This document shows positions 27,257-35,037 of a DNA stretch of 35,231 nt, one piece after another; position 1 is the first letter of the stretch, and every line of letters starts with the position of its first letter. The notes beneath the pieces were generated by a model that searched no databases, had not been told where the DNA came from, and saw nothing but the letters and a program-made list of their open reading frames with translations. Source of the stretch: Candidatus Goldiibacteriota bacterium. Its GTDB lineage: Bacteria > Oederibacteriota > PGYV01 > DYJU01. The position numbers were made by a program, and so were the translations under genes. The stretch covers positions 71,790 to 107,020 of the forward strand of contig CALHNI010000006.1 of assembly GCA_938034975.1 (NCBI GenBank), given 5' to 3'.

Positions 27257-28591
27257 TTACCAGCTATATTTTACAGAAATCTGAGATGCCATACCTGTTG
27301 TTTTGCCACCAATAAAATATGGACCATCAAATAAAAGCGCATGGTTAATAACACCATCAATTGTTAAATTACCAATAACACATGAAGCACCCATGGAAAT
27401 AACAGGATTAGAAGTTGTGTCAGAAGAAGAAGTTGTTTCTGTTAAAGTATCAAGATTTTTAGATGTTGTTGAAGAAGTCCCAAATATTCCTTTTTGTGCA
27501 CCAACTCTTGCTGACCAGGTATCATTTAATTTGGCTTCTGCTGCAACATTAATACCCAAATTAATGCTAGTTGAAGAATCTTCTGTCCCTTTTGTGTCAT
27601 TGGCAGAATCAAGCTTATCTTTTAAAATTCTACCTTTTTCTGTTGAACTTGAATAATTAAAAGTTAATCCTGATATTATGTTAATATTATTTACTTTTAA
27701 TAATTTGGCAACCCCTAAATCAATTCCCATTAAAGATTTTTCACCAGATATTTCAATTTTTGTGTCAGTTGTCTGGTCTTCCCAATCACCATCGTCATTA
27801 CCATCTTTTTTAAAATTTGCAGTTATTTTCCCTGATGACATTGCAAAGCCAAGATTTGCAATTAAATCTCCACCTATAACACCTCTTGCAGAAATTCCAA
27901 GATCCATACCTGATGCTTCTACTTTATCTTCATTATCTTCTTTGCTTGCATTTTCTGTTCCATCCCATCTTTGGTCAACAACTTTATTGGTAGATGAAGG
28001 TAATCCAAGAGAAAGAGCAACATCTATCGGCATATCACCTTTTAAAGAAACGCCGAGTAAAGCATTAATCTGTGATTGTGAACCAGAAATTTCATCTTTT
28101 GCTTCATACGTTGTTTTGCTTGCTATATTTAAACCAGAAGCAGAATAACCTAATCCAATGCCAATATCCATTCCTTCTAATCCAAGGCCATATAATGCTA
28201 ACAGTTGATTATCAGGAGTATCAACTGTATTATTTAAATTGTAACTTGTTGCTCCAATTGAAGCCGTTGATTTTAATACACCAGGTAAACTAAATATAAA
28301 AGAATTCAAATCACTATATAAACCAGAATTAACAATATCTTTACCAGCATAAATACCAAGAGCATTACCTGATAAATCAAAAGTTGCACCGCCAAAACCA
28401 AATCCTGGTCCAGTTAATTCAAGCAAAGCAAGATTTTTAAAACTATTTAACTGGCCGACATAAGAAAAAACAACTGAATCATCATCAAGAGTCATCCAAA
28501 CAGGAACACCAAGACCTGCTGAATCTGTTGCAAAAGTCATCCCGCTCAAAACAAACGCAAAAACTGCTAAAATTGCCAATAATTTCTTCAT
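27257..28591 (-). CDS. Secreted beta-barrel outer-membrane protein
   Basis: This 444-aa protein has a Sec signal peptide (MKKLLAILAVFAFVLSGMTFA, cleavage near 21). The mature part is rich in Gly, Ser, Thr and Asn with alternating strands (GMDIGIGLGYSASGLNIAS, MPIDVALSLGLPSS, ISMGASCVIGNLTIDGVI). It ends in a beta-signal-like VKYSW with a terminal aromatic residue, as expected for a BAM-inserted barrel. I do not recognise a named family. An AGGAGG 6-8 nt before the ATG, a structured leader and its own terminator suggest a strongly expressed single gene. A general porin or lipid-handling barrel is possible but unproven. Confidence 0.8.
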   Translation of the reverse strand: MKKLLAILAVFAFVLSGMTFATDSAGLGVPVWMTLDDDSVVFSYVGQLNSFKNLALLELTGPGFGFGGATFDLSGNALGIYAGKDIVNSGLYSDLNSFIFSLPGVLKSTASIGATSYNLNNTVDTPDNQLLALYGLGLEGMDIGIGLGYSASGLNIASKTTYEAKDEISGSQSQINALLGVSLKGDMPIDVALSLGLPSSTNKVVDQRWDGTENASKEDNEDKVEASGMDLGISARGVIGGDLIANLGFAMSSGKITANFKKDGNDDGDWEDQTTDTKIEISGEKSLMGIDLGVAKLLKVNNINIISGLTFNYSSSTEKGRILKDKLDSANDTKGTEDSSTSINLGINVAAEAKLNDTWSARVGAQKGIFGTSSTTSKNLDTLTETTSSSDTTSNPVISMGASCVIGNLTIDGVINHALLFDGPYFIGGKTTGMASQISVKYSW

Positions 28592-28631
28592 TCTTTTTCC
28601 TCCTGAAAAATTTTTACTTAATAAATAATTA

Positions 28632-28677
28632 TGGGGAAATCTTTTCCCCAGTTTTTAACTTTTTCCCACCTCCTTTC
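28632..28677 (-). promoter_or_regulatory. Leader of the barrel gene: hairpin plus orphan Shine-Dalgarno
   Basis: On the minus strand, about 40 nt before the barrel gene ATG, TGGGGAAAAGATTTCCCCA forms an 8-bp stem with a 3-nt loop (28632-28650). About 20 nt further upstream is AAAGGAGGTG (28668-28677), a near-perfect anti-16S match, but no ATG, GTG or TTG follows at a normal spacing. The pair could act as a standby ribosome site, an mRNA stabiliser or a regulatory leader. Function is not shown by sequence. Confidence 0.4.
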
Positions 28678-28793
28678 ATATTCATTAAGGATTATTTATA
28701 TAAAATTGTCTTAGAACAATTTTTGTTAAAAATTGATTAATTATTTTTTAAAATATAACAAAAATTTTTAAAAAAGTCAATACATATTTTTTT

Positions 28794-28829
28794 ACTGAAA
28801 ATCGCGATGTAAATTGAGCTTTTCAGGGT
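28794..28829. repeat. Solo hairpin related to the ends of the ~185 bp repeat (E)
   Basis: CTGAAAATCGCGAT pairs with the inverse CTGAAAAGCTCAAT at 12 of 14 positions around a GTAA loop. One outer arm carries TTTTCAGGGTA, like the right ends of the long repeats. It starts 5 nt after the stop of the secreted-protein gene. It lacks a T-run on the minus strand, so it is not a classical terminator, although it may stabilise the 3' end. Confidence 0.5.
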
Positions 28830-28834
28830 ATAAT

Positions 28835-29698
28835 TTACCAGCCAAAAATTGCTTTTTTTAGAATATCTTCTGGTTTTTGTGGAACTGAATTTTTAATTTG
28901 ATCTTCAACGCTTTTTTGAACAGATTTATTAATCAAATCTGTCATTAAATTTTGTGCTGTTTCAGTGCTTCCGGTTGCATAATAATTCTTGGTTAATTCT
29001 CTATCAAGATTTGCAAAAAGAGCGTAAGTGCCAGTTATATCCATATATTGAATTCCTTCTGTTGGCTTGAACATATTTTCATCAACTTTTGCATTTATTT
29101 TATAATTTAGAACTTTGGTCTCCATGAATATTTTGTCATTTTCTTGGGCGATAGTTTTTATTTTGATATTTTGATTATTTATATATGTTTTCATATTATA
29201 GTTTTTTCCCCTTACCTGACAGTTTGCTTCATAAATGTCACATATATATTTTTCATACATTTTAGTTGTTACTTTTTTGTAAATTTCTTCAGGACATAAT
29301 TGAGTTACTTTGGCAACAGTAGTAATATTAATAACCACCCCTTCTTTTTCATTTATGTCCATATATAAATTTACTCCATCAAAATACATTTTATTTTGTT
29401 TTAATTTATCTTTTGGAACATATTTTTTTTCATCAGCGCCTGCATTTTTAAGATCATCTTTTTCAAAATAAGGATGCATAAAATTACCAATAAAAACCTG
29501 TTTTCCATTTTTATAATAAATTTTAAAATAAAATTTAGAAGGAATTTCGCTGAAATCATAAGCAACTTGTTCAACTTCGGCAATCAATGAACTGTTTTTG
29601 AAATTACTACCTGTAACTCCGACAGAAATAAAACTTTCAAGTGAAAAACAAAGAGCAGACAAAACAACAAACGAAAATGCAAATAAAAGTTTTTTCAT
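28835..29698 (-). CDS. Secreted protein of unknown function, possibly LolA/DUF4412-like
   Basis: This 287-aa protein has a Sec signal peptide (cleavage near residue 19, after SALCFS). The mature protein is mostly predicted beta strands with short charged loops: KFYFKIYYKNGKQVFIGNF, NKMYFDGVNLYMDIN, NMKTYINNQNIKIKT, KINAKVDENMFKPTEGIQY. This order recalls the half-barrel of LolA/RseB-type periplasmic proteins and DUF4412, but I cannot confirm it. Three Cys residues occur in the mature part (Cys134, Cys153, Cys160 by count). The ATG follows AGGAGG. A TIR element lies just upstream and a hairpin just downstream, so it appears to be a single-gene unit. Confidence 0.6.
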   Translation of the reverse strand: MKKLLFAFSFVVLSALCFSLESFISVGVTGSNFKNSSLIAEVEQVAYDFSEIPSKFYFKIYYKNGKQVFIGNFMHPYFEKDDLKNAGADEKKYVPKDKLKQNKMYFDGVNLYMDINEKEGVVINITTVAKVTQLCPEEIYKKVTTKMYEKYICDIYEANCQVRGKNYNMKTYINNQNIKIKTIAQENDKIFMETKVLNYKINAKVDENMFKPTEGIQYMDITGTYALFANLDRELTKNYYATGSTETAQNLMTDLINKSVQKSVEDQIKNSVPQKPEDILKKAIFGW

Positions 29699-29727
29699 TT
29701 AAAAACCCCTCCTTTAAAAATTAGTAT

Positions 29728-30147
29728 TGTGAAAAGTTTTTTATTTTTTTCACTTAAAAATCCTTTTATTCATATACTTTGGTTGCCTTTTGTTCCACCT
29801 TTATCAAATGGGAATTTTAGGCGGATTTACATACATCCATTATCTTTTTCTCGCTTTCTTTTAATTTAAAATCTCCCCTAACCCCTCTTTTTTAAAGAGT
29901 GGAATTTTTTATTCTTATTCTTATTTTTTTTCTTCCACTTTGCAAAAGGGGGACAAAGGGCGATTTTCCTCCTCTTTCTTTTTTTCTACCCCTTTGTAAA
30001 AAGGAGATTTATGGGGGATTTGATTCATTATTTTTAAATCTCCCCTGCCCCCTCTTTTTAAAAAGAGGGGGAAATGTATATTATTTTCTATACTTTTAGT
30101 ATATATTTTAATCTCTGACTTCTTTCTTTTTCATAGAACTTTTCACA
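29728..30147. mobile_element. MITE-like element with TGTGAAAAGTT terminal inverted repeats, copy 2 (420 bp)
   Basis: TGTGAAAAGTT (29728-29738) and AACTTTTCACA (30137-30147) are perfect 11-bp inverted ends. Both flanks match copy 1 (24808-25049) closely, including the inner hairpin, TTACATACATCCATT, CTCGCTTTCTTTTAATTTAAAA and TATACTTTTAGTATATATTTTA. The centre is about 175 bp longer and carries several G/C-rich palindromic units (CCCCTCTTTTTAAAAAGAGGGG and CCCCTTTGTAAAAAGG). It fills the gap between fabH and the secreted-protein gene, starting 29 nt before that gene's ATG. The 66-codon ORF inside is a by-product of these units. Confidence 0.75.
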
Positions 30148-30161
30148 TTATCTAAAAATTT

Positions 30162-31139
30162 TTATAATCTTAAAACAGCACCAGCCCAGGTAAGCCCGGC
30201 TCCAAAAGCAGATAAAGCAATCAAATTTCCTTTTTTTATTCTTCCCTGTTCAATTGCTTCTGCAAGGGCAATTGGTATTGTTGCTGCAGATGTATTACCA
30301 TATTTTTGAATATTTACAATATTTTTTTCATCGGGCCAACCAAATCTTTTTGCTATATTATTTATGATTCTTATATTTGCCTGATGAAAAATAACAAAAT
30401 CAATTTTCTCAGAAGGAATATTTGCAAGATTTAAAGCTTTTTCAAGAACTTCCGGCATTTTTTCAACAGCCAGTTTAAAAATATCAGCGCCGTTCATTTT
30501 TAAATAATGCAATCTTTTTTTTACAGTATCTTCTGATGCGGGATTCACGCAACCGCCACCTGGTTGATATAAAAGTTCAAGTTTTGAACCATCCGAATGA
30601 ATAACTGTTGATAAGATTTCACTATCTTCTGATCTTCCTATAATAACGGCACCAGCTCCATCACCAAGTAAAACGCAGGTATTTCTGTCTGTCCAGTCAG
30701 TTATTGCAGATAATTTTTCTGAAGCAACTAAAAGTATATTTTTAAAATCCCCTGATTTTATCAAAGAAGCAGATAATTTTAATCCATAAATAAAACCTGA
30801 ACAGGCAGCTGAAATATCAAAAGCAGGGACATCTGAAAGTTTTAATTTATTAGCAATTATTGTTGCAGTAGAAGGCCAGGGATAATCACCTGTTATAGTT
30901 GCTGTTATTATAAGGTCTATGTCTTCTTTTTTTAAATTGGCGTTTTTAATTGCGTTTTCTGCGGCTTTTACACCCATATCCGAAGTATACTCATCCTTTT
31001 CTGCCAGACGCCTTTGTTCAATACCGGTTCTTGTTTTTATCCATTCATCTGTTGTATCAACCATTTTTTCAAGATCAAAATTTGTAATTATTTTTTTAGG
31101 AACATAATAGCCAGTTCCTAAAATTCCGGCTTTAAACAT
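30162..31139 (-). CDS. fabH: 3-oxoacyl-[acyl-carrier-protein] synthase III
   Basis: FabH (KAS III) condenses an acyl-CoA primer with malonyl-ACP to start fatty-acid synthesis. The 325-aa length fits. The catalytic triad is Cys113 (DISAACSGF), His252 (FHQANIRI) and Asn282 (YGNTSAATIP). The N-terminus (LGTGYYVPKKIITN and DEWIKTRTGIEQRR) and the C-terminal ALSAFGAGLTWAGAVLRL are standard. The ATG follows AAAGGAG. It lies 79 nt after the receiver gene; no other fatty-acid gene is visible. Confidence 0.97.
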   Translation of the reverse strand: MFKAGILGTGYYVPKKIITNFDLEKMVDTTDEWIKTRTGIEQRRLAEKDEYTSDMGVKAAENAIKNANLKKEDIDLIITATITGDYPWPSTATIIANKLKLSDVPAFDISAACSGFIYGLKLSASLIKSGDFKNILLVASEKLSAITDWTDRNTCVLLGDGAGAVIIGRSEDSEILSTVIHSDGSKLELLYQPGGGCVNPASEDTVKKRLHYLKMNGADIFKLAVEKMPEVLEKALNLANIPSEKIDFVIFHQANIRIINNIAKRFGWPDEKNIVNIQKYGNTSAATIPIALAEAIEQGRIKKGNLIALSAFGAGLTWAGAVLRL

Positions 31140-31218
31140 TTAAAATTCTCCTTTAAAATAAAAGTGAAATCATAAAAATTTTTTGAAATAAATTTAGGAA
31201 AATAAAAATATGAAAATA

Positions 31219-31632
31219 TTAATTTTTCTTTTTTTCTTCTATAATTTTTTTTCTCATTTCTACTTTTTCAAAGATTTCCTCTACTTTTTCTATGAGTCGG
31301 GCAGGAGAAAAAGGTTTTACGACATATGCATCTGCCCCTGATTTAAAACCTTTTTCAATGTCGGTAATCTGTCCTTTTGCAGTCAAAATAATGACCGGAA
31401 TAGAAGATGTTTCTTTTGATTTTTTTAGTTGTTTACATGCTTCTAATCCGTCCATTTCAGGCATCATGACATCAAGTATAATTAAATCTGGCTGCACTTT
31501 TTCAACAGTTTTTATGGCTTCTTTACCATTTGAAGCAGTATAAACAGCATAATCTTCGGATAAAGTTTCCTGTAAAGCAGATAGAATAAATGGCTCATCA
31601 TCAGCAACAACTATTTTCTTTTTTTCTGACAT
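31219..31632 (-). CDS. Single-domain response regulator (receiver only)
   Basis: This 137-aa protein is a receiver domain with Asp11/Asp12, phospho-acceptor Asp54, Thr84 and Lys106, plus a short Lys/Glu-rich tail. There is no DNA-binding or enzymatic output domain. Its ATG follows AAGGAGGG, and the gene lies 11 nt after the histidine kinase at 31644-33791, its likely phosphodonor. Output may be through protein-protein contact or a phosphorelay. It resembles OmpR-type receivers more than the two CheY copies. Confidence 0.93.
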   Translation of the reverse strand: MSEKKKIVVADDEPFILSALQETLSEDYAVYTASNGKEAIKTVEKVQPDLIILDVMMPEMDGLEACKQLKKSKETSSIPVIILTAKGQITDIEKGFKSGADAYVVKPFSPARLIEKVEEIFEKVEMRKKIIEEKKKN

Positions 31633-31643
31633 AAAACCCTCCT

Positions 31644-33791
31644 TTAAATAATTTTTGACTTTGGCACATAAAAAGTAAATGTGCTCCCTTTTCCATATTC
31701 GCTTTCAACTTCTATACCGCCGTTATGTAATTCAAGAATATATTTTACTATTGGCAATCCGATACCTGTTCCACCTATTTTTTTTATATCTTCTGTTTTT
31801 GCTCTGTAAAATTTTTCAAATATATGAGGAAGATCATCTTTTGGGATACCTAAACCTTCGTCTTTTACACTTACATAAATTTTATCATTTTTTTCTTCTA
31901 ATGCAATATAAATTTTTCCGCCGTTAGGAGAATATTTAACAGCATTTGATAAAAGATTTGTCATAACCTGTATCATTTTATTTTTATCAACAAAAATTTT
32001 TTCTGAAGTTTCAGGAATATTAAGAACAATTGTATGTTTTTCAGAAGCACTTTTAAAAGTTTCAGCAACGTTTTTTATTATTTCGGTAAAGTCAGTTTCT
32101 TCAAGCGATAAACTTAAACCTTTACCTGATTCTATTCTTGATAGATCCAGCAAATCACCGATTAAAGAACCGAGACGCTGCGTTTCTTTATTAATTATAG
32201 TAGAAAAGGTTTTTATTTTTTCTTCACTTAATTTTCTTGTCATCATAAGTTCGCTATACACCTGAATAGGGGTTAGAGGTGTTCGTAACTCATGGGAAAC
32301 CATATTCAAAAATTCTGATTTCATTTTGTCTAATTCTTTTATATCTGTGATGTCCCTAAAAACCGCAACTGAACCCTGTATTTCTTTTTTTTCATCAAGG
32401 ATAGGAGCAAAAACAGCGGCAAAAACATGCTCTTTATTTCCAAGGGTTAATTTAATTTCACTTTTTGTTATGTTTTTTGTTTCAAGGACTATGTTGAAAT
32501 TATCTATGAATTCTTTTGTTTTGATATAACTTTCTATTGATTTGCCAATAGCGTATTCTGTTTTAAGTGTGAACAATTTTTCTGCAACCCTGTTAGTCAT
32601 AACAATATTTTTTTCTTTATCAACGGCAAGAACTGCATCTTCCATTGACTGTAATATGGATTCAATTCGCCCTTTTTCAATTGAAAGGTTTATCATTGCT
32701 TCTTTTAATTCTTTGTTGAGTTGTTCAGCCCTTTCTTCCAAATGTTCATAAAGGTTTGTGTTTTCAATAGCAATTGCTGCCTGGGAAGCAAGGGCTTCCA
32801 AAAATTTTATTTCTGATTTTGAAAATGTTCCGCCGCCTATTTTATTTAAAACCTGAACAACACCTATTGTCTGATTTCTTACTTTTAACGGCACACAGAT
32901 AATTGAACGTGTAATAAAATGTGTTTGTTCATCAACTCTTTTTGCAAATCGCGGGTCTTTGGAAACATCCGGGACCAAAAGTGATTCTCCGGTATATGCT
33001 ACCCAACCTGCAACTCCTTCCCCCATTTTTAACCTTATTTTTTTTACTTCTTCTTCTTTTGGACCTGTTGCAATTTCAAAATATAGTTCATTTTTTTCAT
33101 TATCAATTAAAAATACGGAAGATGCTTCTGCCTGCATAACTTTTTCTGCGGATTGCATAATTATTTTTAAAAGTTGTTTTAATACACGGGTTGAATTAAT
33201 AATAATACTTGCTTCCATAAGCGCACTCATCTTTGCAATTTCTTCTTCTTTTTGCTTGTTGGCAAGTTGTGTTATGTATTCCTGAACAGAAAGCTCTATT
33301 ACCATATTAAAAAGGTCAACAATAAGATCCCCAAGATTTTTAAGTTTGTCTGCGGTAAAAAATGGAATGTTTTGATATGCCTGTAATAATTCGTTATAAT
33401 TAACACCTGCTTTTTCGCTTAATTCTTTTATTATCTGTTCATTTAATTTTTTTTCTTTTATTCCGACAAGAATGTAAAATTTTCTTCCGTAAAAATATGT
33501 ATTTGCGCAATAATAATCAAAATCTCCATAAAGAGTAACAAAATTATCTTTATTTACTGTGATTTCCTTTACAGAGCAGAGTTTTTTACCATTTTCAGTT
33601 GAGGTTAAGATTTTATAAAATTCGCTAAAATTGCTTTCTTCGGTATTAATTTTTCCGTCTTCACTTATAACCTTTATTGCTATCCCTAACACTTTGGCAA
33701 GTTTATATTGTATTCCTTCCCAGAATTTAATGTTAAATACATGAGCATAATCTATTGTTGAGTTTGTTTTTGATTGTATTATTTCTGCCAT
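31644..33791 (-). CDS. Soluble hybrid-sensing histidine kinase with PocR-like, GAF and PAS domains
   Basis: This 715-aa cytoplasmic kinase has no membrane segment. Residues ~15-170 look like a PocR sensory domain (Cys72 and Cys95; FKF-like start and YFYGRKFYILVGI). GAF is at ~195-345 (GEGVAGWVAYTG, IGVVQVLNK), PAS at ~375-485, HisKA at ~488-555 with His500 (MVSHELRTPL), and HATPase at ~595-713 with intact N (NLLSNAVKYS), G1 (DEGLGI) and G2 (GTGIGLPIVK) boxes. The start ATG overlaps the hypB end by 13 nt, so the kinase is translationally linked to the nickel-maturation genes. The receiver at 31219 is the likely partner. Confidence 0.9.
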   Translation of the reverse strand: MAEIIQSKTNSTIDYAHVFNIKFWEGIQYKLAKVLGIAIKVISEDGKINTEESNFSEFYKILTSTENGKKLCSVKEITVNKDNFVTLYGDFDYYCANTYFYGRKFYILVGIKEKKLNEQIIKELSEKAGVNYNELLQAYQNIPFFTADKLKNLGDLIVDLFNMVIELSVQEYITQLANKQKEEEIAKMSALMEASIIINSTRVLKQLLKIIMQSAEKVMQAEASSVFLIDNEKNELYFEIATGPKEEEVKKIRLKMGEGVAGWVAYTGESLLVPDVSKDPRFAKRVDEQTHFITRSIICVPLKVRNQTIGVVQVLNKIGGGTFSKSEIKFLEALASQAAIAIENTNLYEHLEERAEQLNKELKEAMINLSIEKGRIESILQSMEDAVLAVDKEKNIVMTNRVAEKLFTLKTEYAIGKSIESYIKTKEFIDNFNIVLETKNITKSEIKLTLGNKEHVFAAVFAPILDEKKEIQGSVAVFRDITDIKELDKMKSEFLNMVSHELRTPLTPIQVYSELMMTRKLSEEKIKTFSTIINKETQRLGSLIGDLLDLSRIESGKGLSLSLEETDFTEIIKNVAETFKSASEKHTIVLNIPETSEKIFVDKNKMIQVMTNLLSNAVKYSPNGGKIYIALEEKNDKIYVSVKDEGLGIPKDDLPHIFEKFYRAKTEDIKKIGGTGIGLPIVKYILELHNGGIEVESEYGKGSTFTFYVPKSKII

Positions 33792-34456
33792 TGTTTTTTC
33801 CTTTTTAACCAGTTAAAAAGGACTTTAAGCCATCTTTCAAGATTTTTTTCTTTAATCGCGGATATTTCCATCATTTTTAAATTCGGTTTTATTTTTTTTA
33901 CATTATTTTTTAGATTTACTGTATTTATATTAAGAAAAGGTAAAAGGTCAATTTTATTTATCAAAAGCAAATCTGCAACCTGAAACATCAAAGGATATTT
34001 TAGTGGTTTATCTTCTCCTTCTGTTAAAGAAAGTAAAAGAACTTTTTTATCTTCGCCGAGATAAAAATCAGCCGGACAGATTAAATTCCCAACATTTTCT
34101 ATAATAATTATATCATATTTTTTTTTATTTACTTTTAATTTTTTTAAAGCAAAATTTATCATCCTGGCATCTAAATGACACCCACCGCCAAAAACTTCTG
34201 TTTTTATCTGAATAACATCTTTTATATATTTTTTAATTCTTTTGGCATCATTTGATGTTGTAACATCGCCCTCTATTACACCGACTTTATATTTATTATT
34301 AATACTTTTAAGGGTATTTTCAAGAAGCGTGGTTTTTCCTGCTCCAGGAGAACTCATTATATTTATACAAAGAGTGTTTTTGAGCAATTTTTTATTTTCC
34401 CCGGCAATCTCATCATTACGTTTTAATATATTTTCAAAAATTTCTATTTCAGACAT
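33779..34456 (-). CDS. hypB: Hydrogenase/urease nickel-insertion GTPase HypB, without N-terminal nickel motif
   Basis: HypB is a SIMIBI GTPase that helps HypA deliver nickel to [NiFe]-hydrogenase. The 225-aa protein has the P-loop SSPGAGKTT (35-43), IEGDVTTSNDA, the intersubunit metal site Cys93-His94 (GGCHLDA) and Cys127 (NLICPADF), and the guanine motif NKIDLLPF. It begins MSEIEIF and lacks both the CXXCGC nickel motif and the His-rich stretch found in some HypBs. A matching CXXCGC peptide is encoded separately at 34818-34865. hypA lies 7 nt upstream. No hydrogenase gene is in view. Confidence 0.95.
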   Translation of the reverse strand: MSEIEIFENILKRNDEIAGENKKLLKNTLCINIMSSPGAGKTTLLENTLKSINNKYKVGVIEGDVTTSNDAKRIKKYIKDVIQIKTEVFGGGCHLDARMINFALKKLKVNKKKYDIIIIENVGNLICPADFYLGEDKKVLLLSLTEGEDKPLKYPLMFQVADLLLINKIDLLPFLNINTVNLKNNVKKIKPNLKMMEISAIKEKNLERWLKVLFNWLKRKKQWQK

Positions 34457-34463
34457 AAGTTAA

Positions 34464-34808
34464 CTATTCCTCCATTTCAATAGATTGAATAATAAGTTCC
34501 CTCCCAGATATCATTTCAAGATTTGTTTTATTACAAAAAGGGCATAAATATTCAATATCATTTAGAGAAAAAGTTTTTTTACAGTTTTGACATTTTGCTT
34601 TTATTTCAATAATATCAATATCAATTTTTGCATTTTCAAGCGGTGTATTCTTTGAAATAATTTCAAAAGCAAAAAGCAATGCATCTGGAACCACAGAAGT
34701 TAGTTTGCCTATCTTAAGCGCAATTTTTTTTATTTTTTTGGCTTTATGCTCTTTTAATTTTTCTATTACAATTTCTTTTATTTCTTCTGCTATGGAAACT
34801 TCGTGCAT
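34464..34808 (-). CDS. hypA: Hydrogenase nickel-incorporation protein HypA
   Basis: HypA receives nickel and docks with HypB and the hydrogenase large subunit. The 114-aa protein begins MHE (His2 and Glu3, nickel site) and carries a structural zinc site with Cys73, Cys76, Cys89 and Cys92. The ATG 34808 is 7 nt after an AGGA that overlaps the stop codon of the 15-codon micro-ORF, which suggests coupled translation. hypB follows after 7 nt. Confidence 0.95.
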   Translation of the reverse strand: MHEVSIAEEIKEIVIEKLKEHKAKKIKKIALKIGKLTSVVPDALLFAFEIISKNTPLENAKIDIDIIEIKAKCQNCKKTFSLNDIEYLCPFCNKTNLEMISGRELIIQSIEMEE

Positions 34809-34817
34809 ATAGTATTC

Positions 34818-34865
34818 CTATTTTTTCTTTTTTTTCTTAAGTCCACATCCGCAGGTTTTACACAT
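34818..34865 (-). CDS. 15-residue micro-ORF: CXXCGC peptide, a detached HypB-like nickel motif
   Basis: The ORF encodes MCKTCGCGLKKKKKK and ends in TAG. A full AGGAGGC lies 8 nt before the ATG, as good a ribosome site as any in the window. The first eight residues match the CXXCGC N-terminus of E. coli HypB (recalled as MCTTCGCG), a high-affinity nickel site. The local HypB lacks this segment. Nine nt separate the stop from hypA, whose own AGGA overlaps this stop. The six lysines may form a basic tail. That it is translated and binds nickel is inference; it is too short for ordinary gene finders. Confidence 0.65.
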   Translation of the reverse strand: MCKTCGCGLKKKKKK

Positions 34866-34891
34866 TTTTTATTGCCTCCTTTTAATTTATA

Positions 34892-34969
34892 TGGTGGGCT
34901 GGACTGGACTTGAACCAGCGACTTCCATCCTGTGAAGATGGCACTCTAACCAAACTGAGTTACCAGCCC
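34892..34969 (-). tRNA. tRNA-Val (anticodon CAC)
   Basis: A full cloverleaf can be drawn. The acceptor GGGCTGG pairs with CCAGCCC, the D stem ACTC with GAGT, and the anticodon stem CCATC with GATGG around loop TTCACAG. The T stem GCTGG pairs with CCAGT around TTCAAGT. Discriminator A73 and an encoded CCA follow. Loop positions 34-36 are CAC, reading GUG valine codons; the anticodon lies at 34932-34934. The 78-nt gene ends 26 nt before the micro-ORF ATG. Confidence 0.95.
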
Positions 34970-35037
34970 ATTCTTATATTATTAAACAATTATTATTTTA
35001 CTATCATTTGGAAATTCGTTCAATAAAAATATTTTCT

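Noticed and set aside
28632-28685. Short minus-strand ORF (MNMKGGGKKLKTGEKISP) in the barrel-gene leader
   Set aside because: No ribosome site precedes its ATG, and the strong Shine-Dalgarno lies inside it. More likely chance in leader RNA.
28794-28829. Hairpin after the secreted-protein gene as a rho-independent terminator
   Set aside because: On the transcribed strand it is followed by an A-rich stretch, not a T-run, and its arms match the repeat family instead.
29401-29583. Minus-strand 60-codon ORF in another frame within the secreted-protein gene
   Set aside because: Fully nested in a gene with signal peptide and good ribosome site; no independent support.
29899-30099. Plus-strand 66-codon ORF with a repeated LPLCK-type pattern
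   Set aside because: It lies wholly inside the G/C-rich palindromic units of TIR element copy 2. Such peptides are a translation by-product of this repeat and there is no ribosome site.
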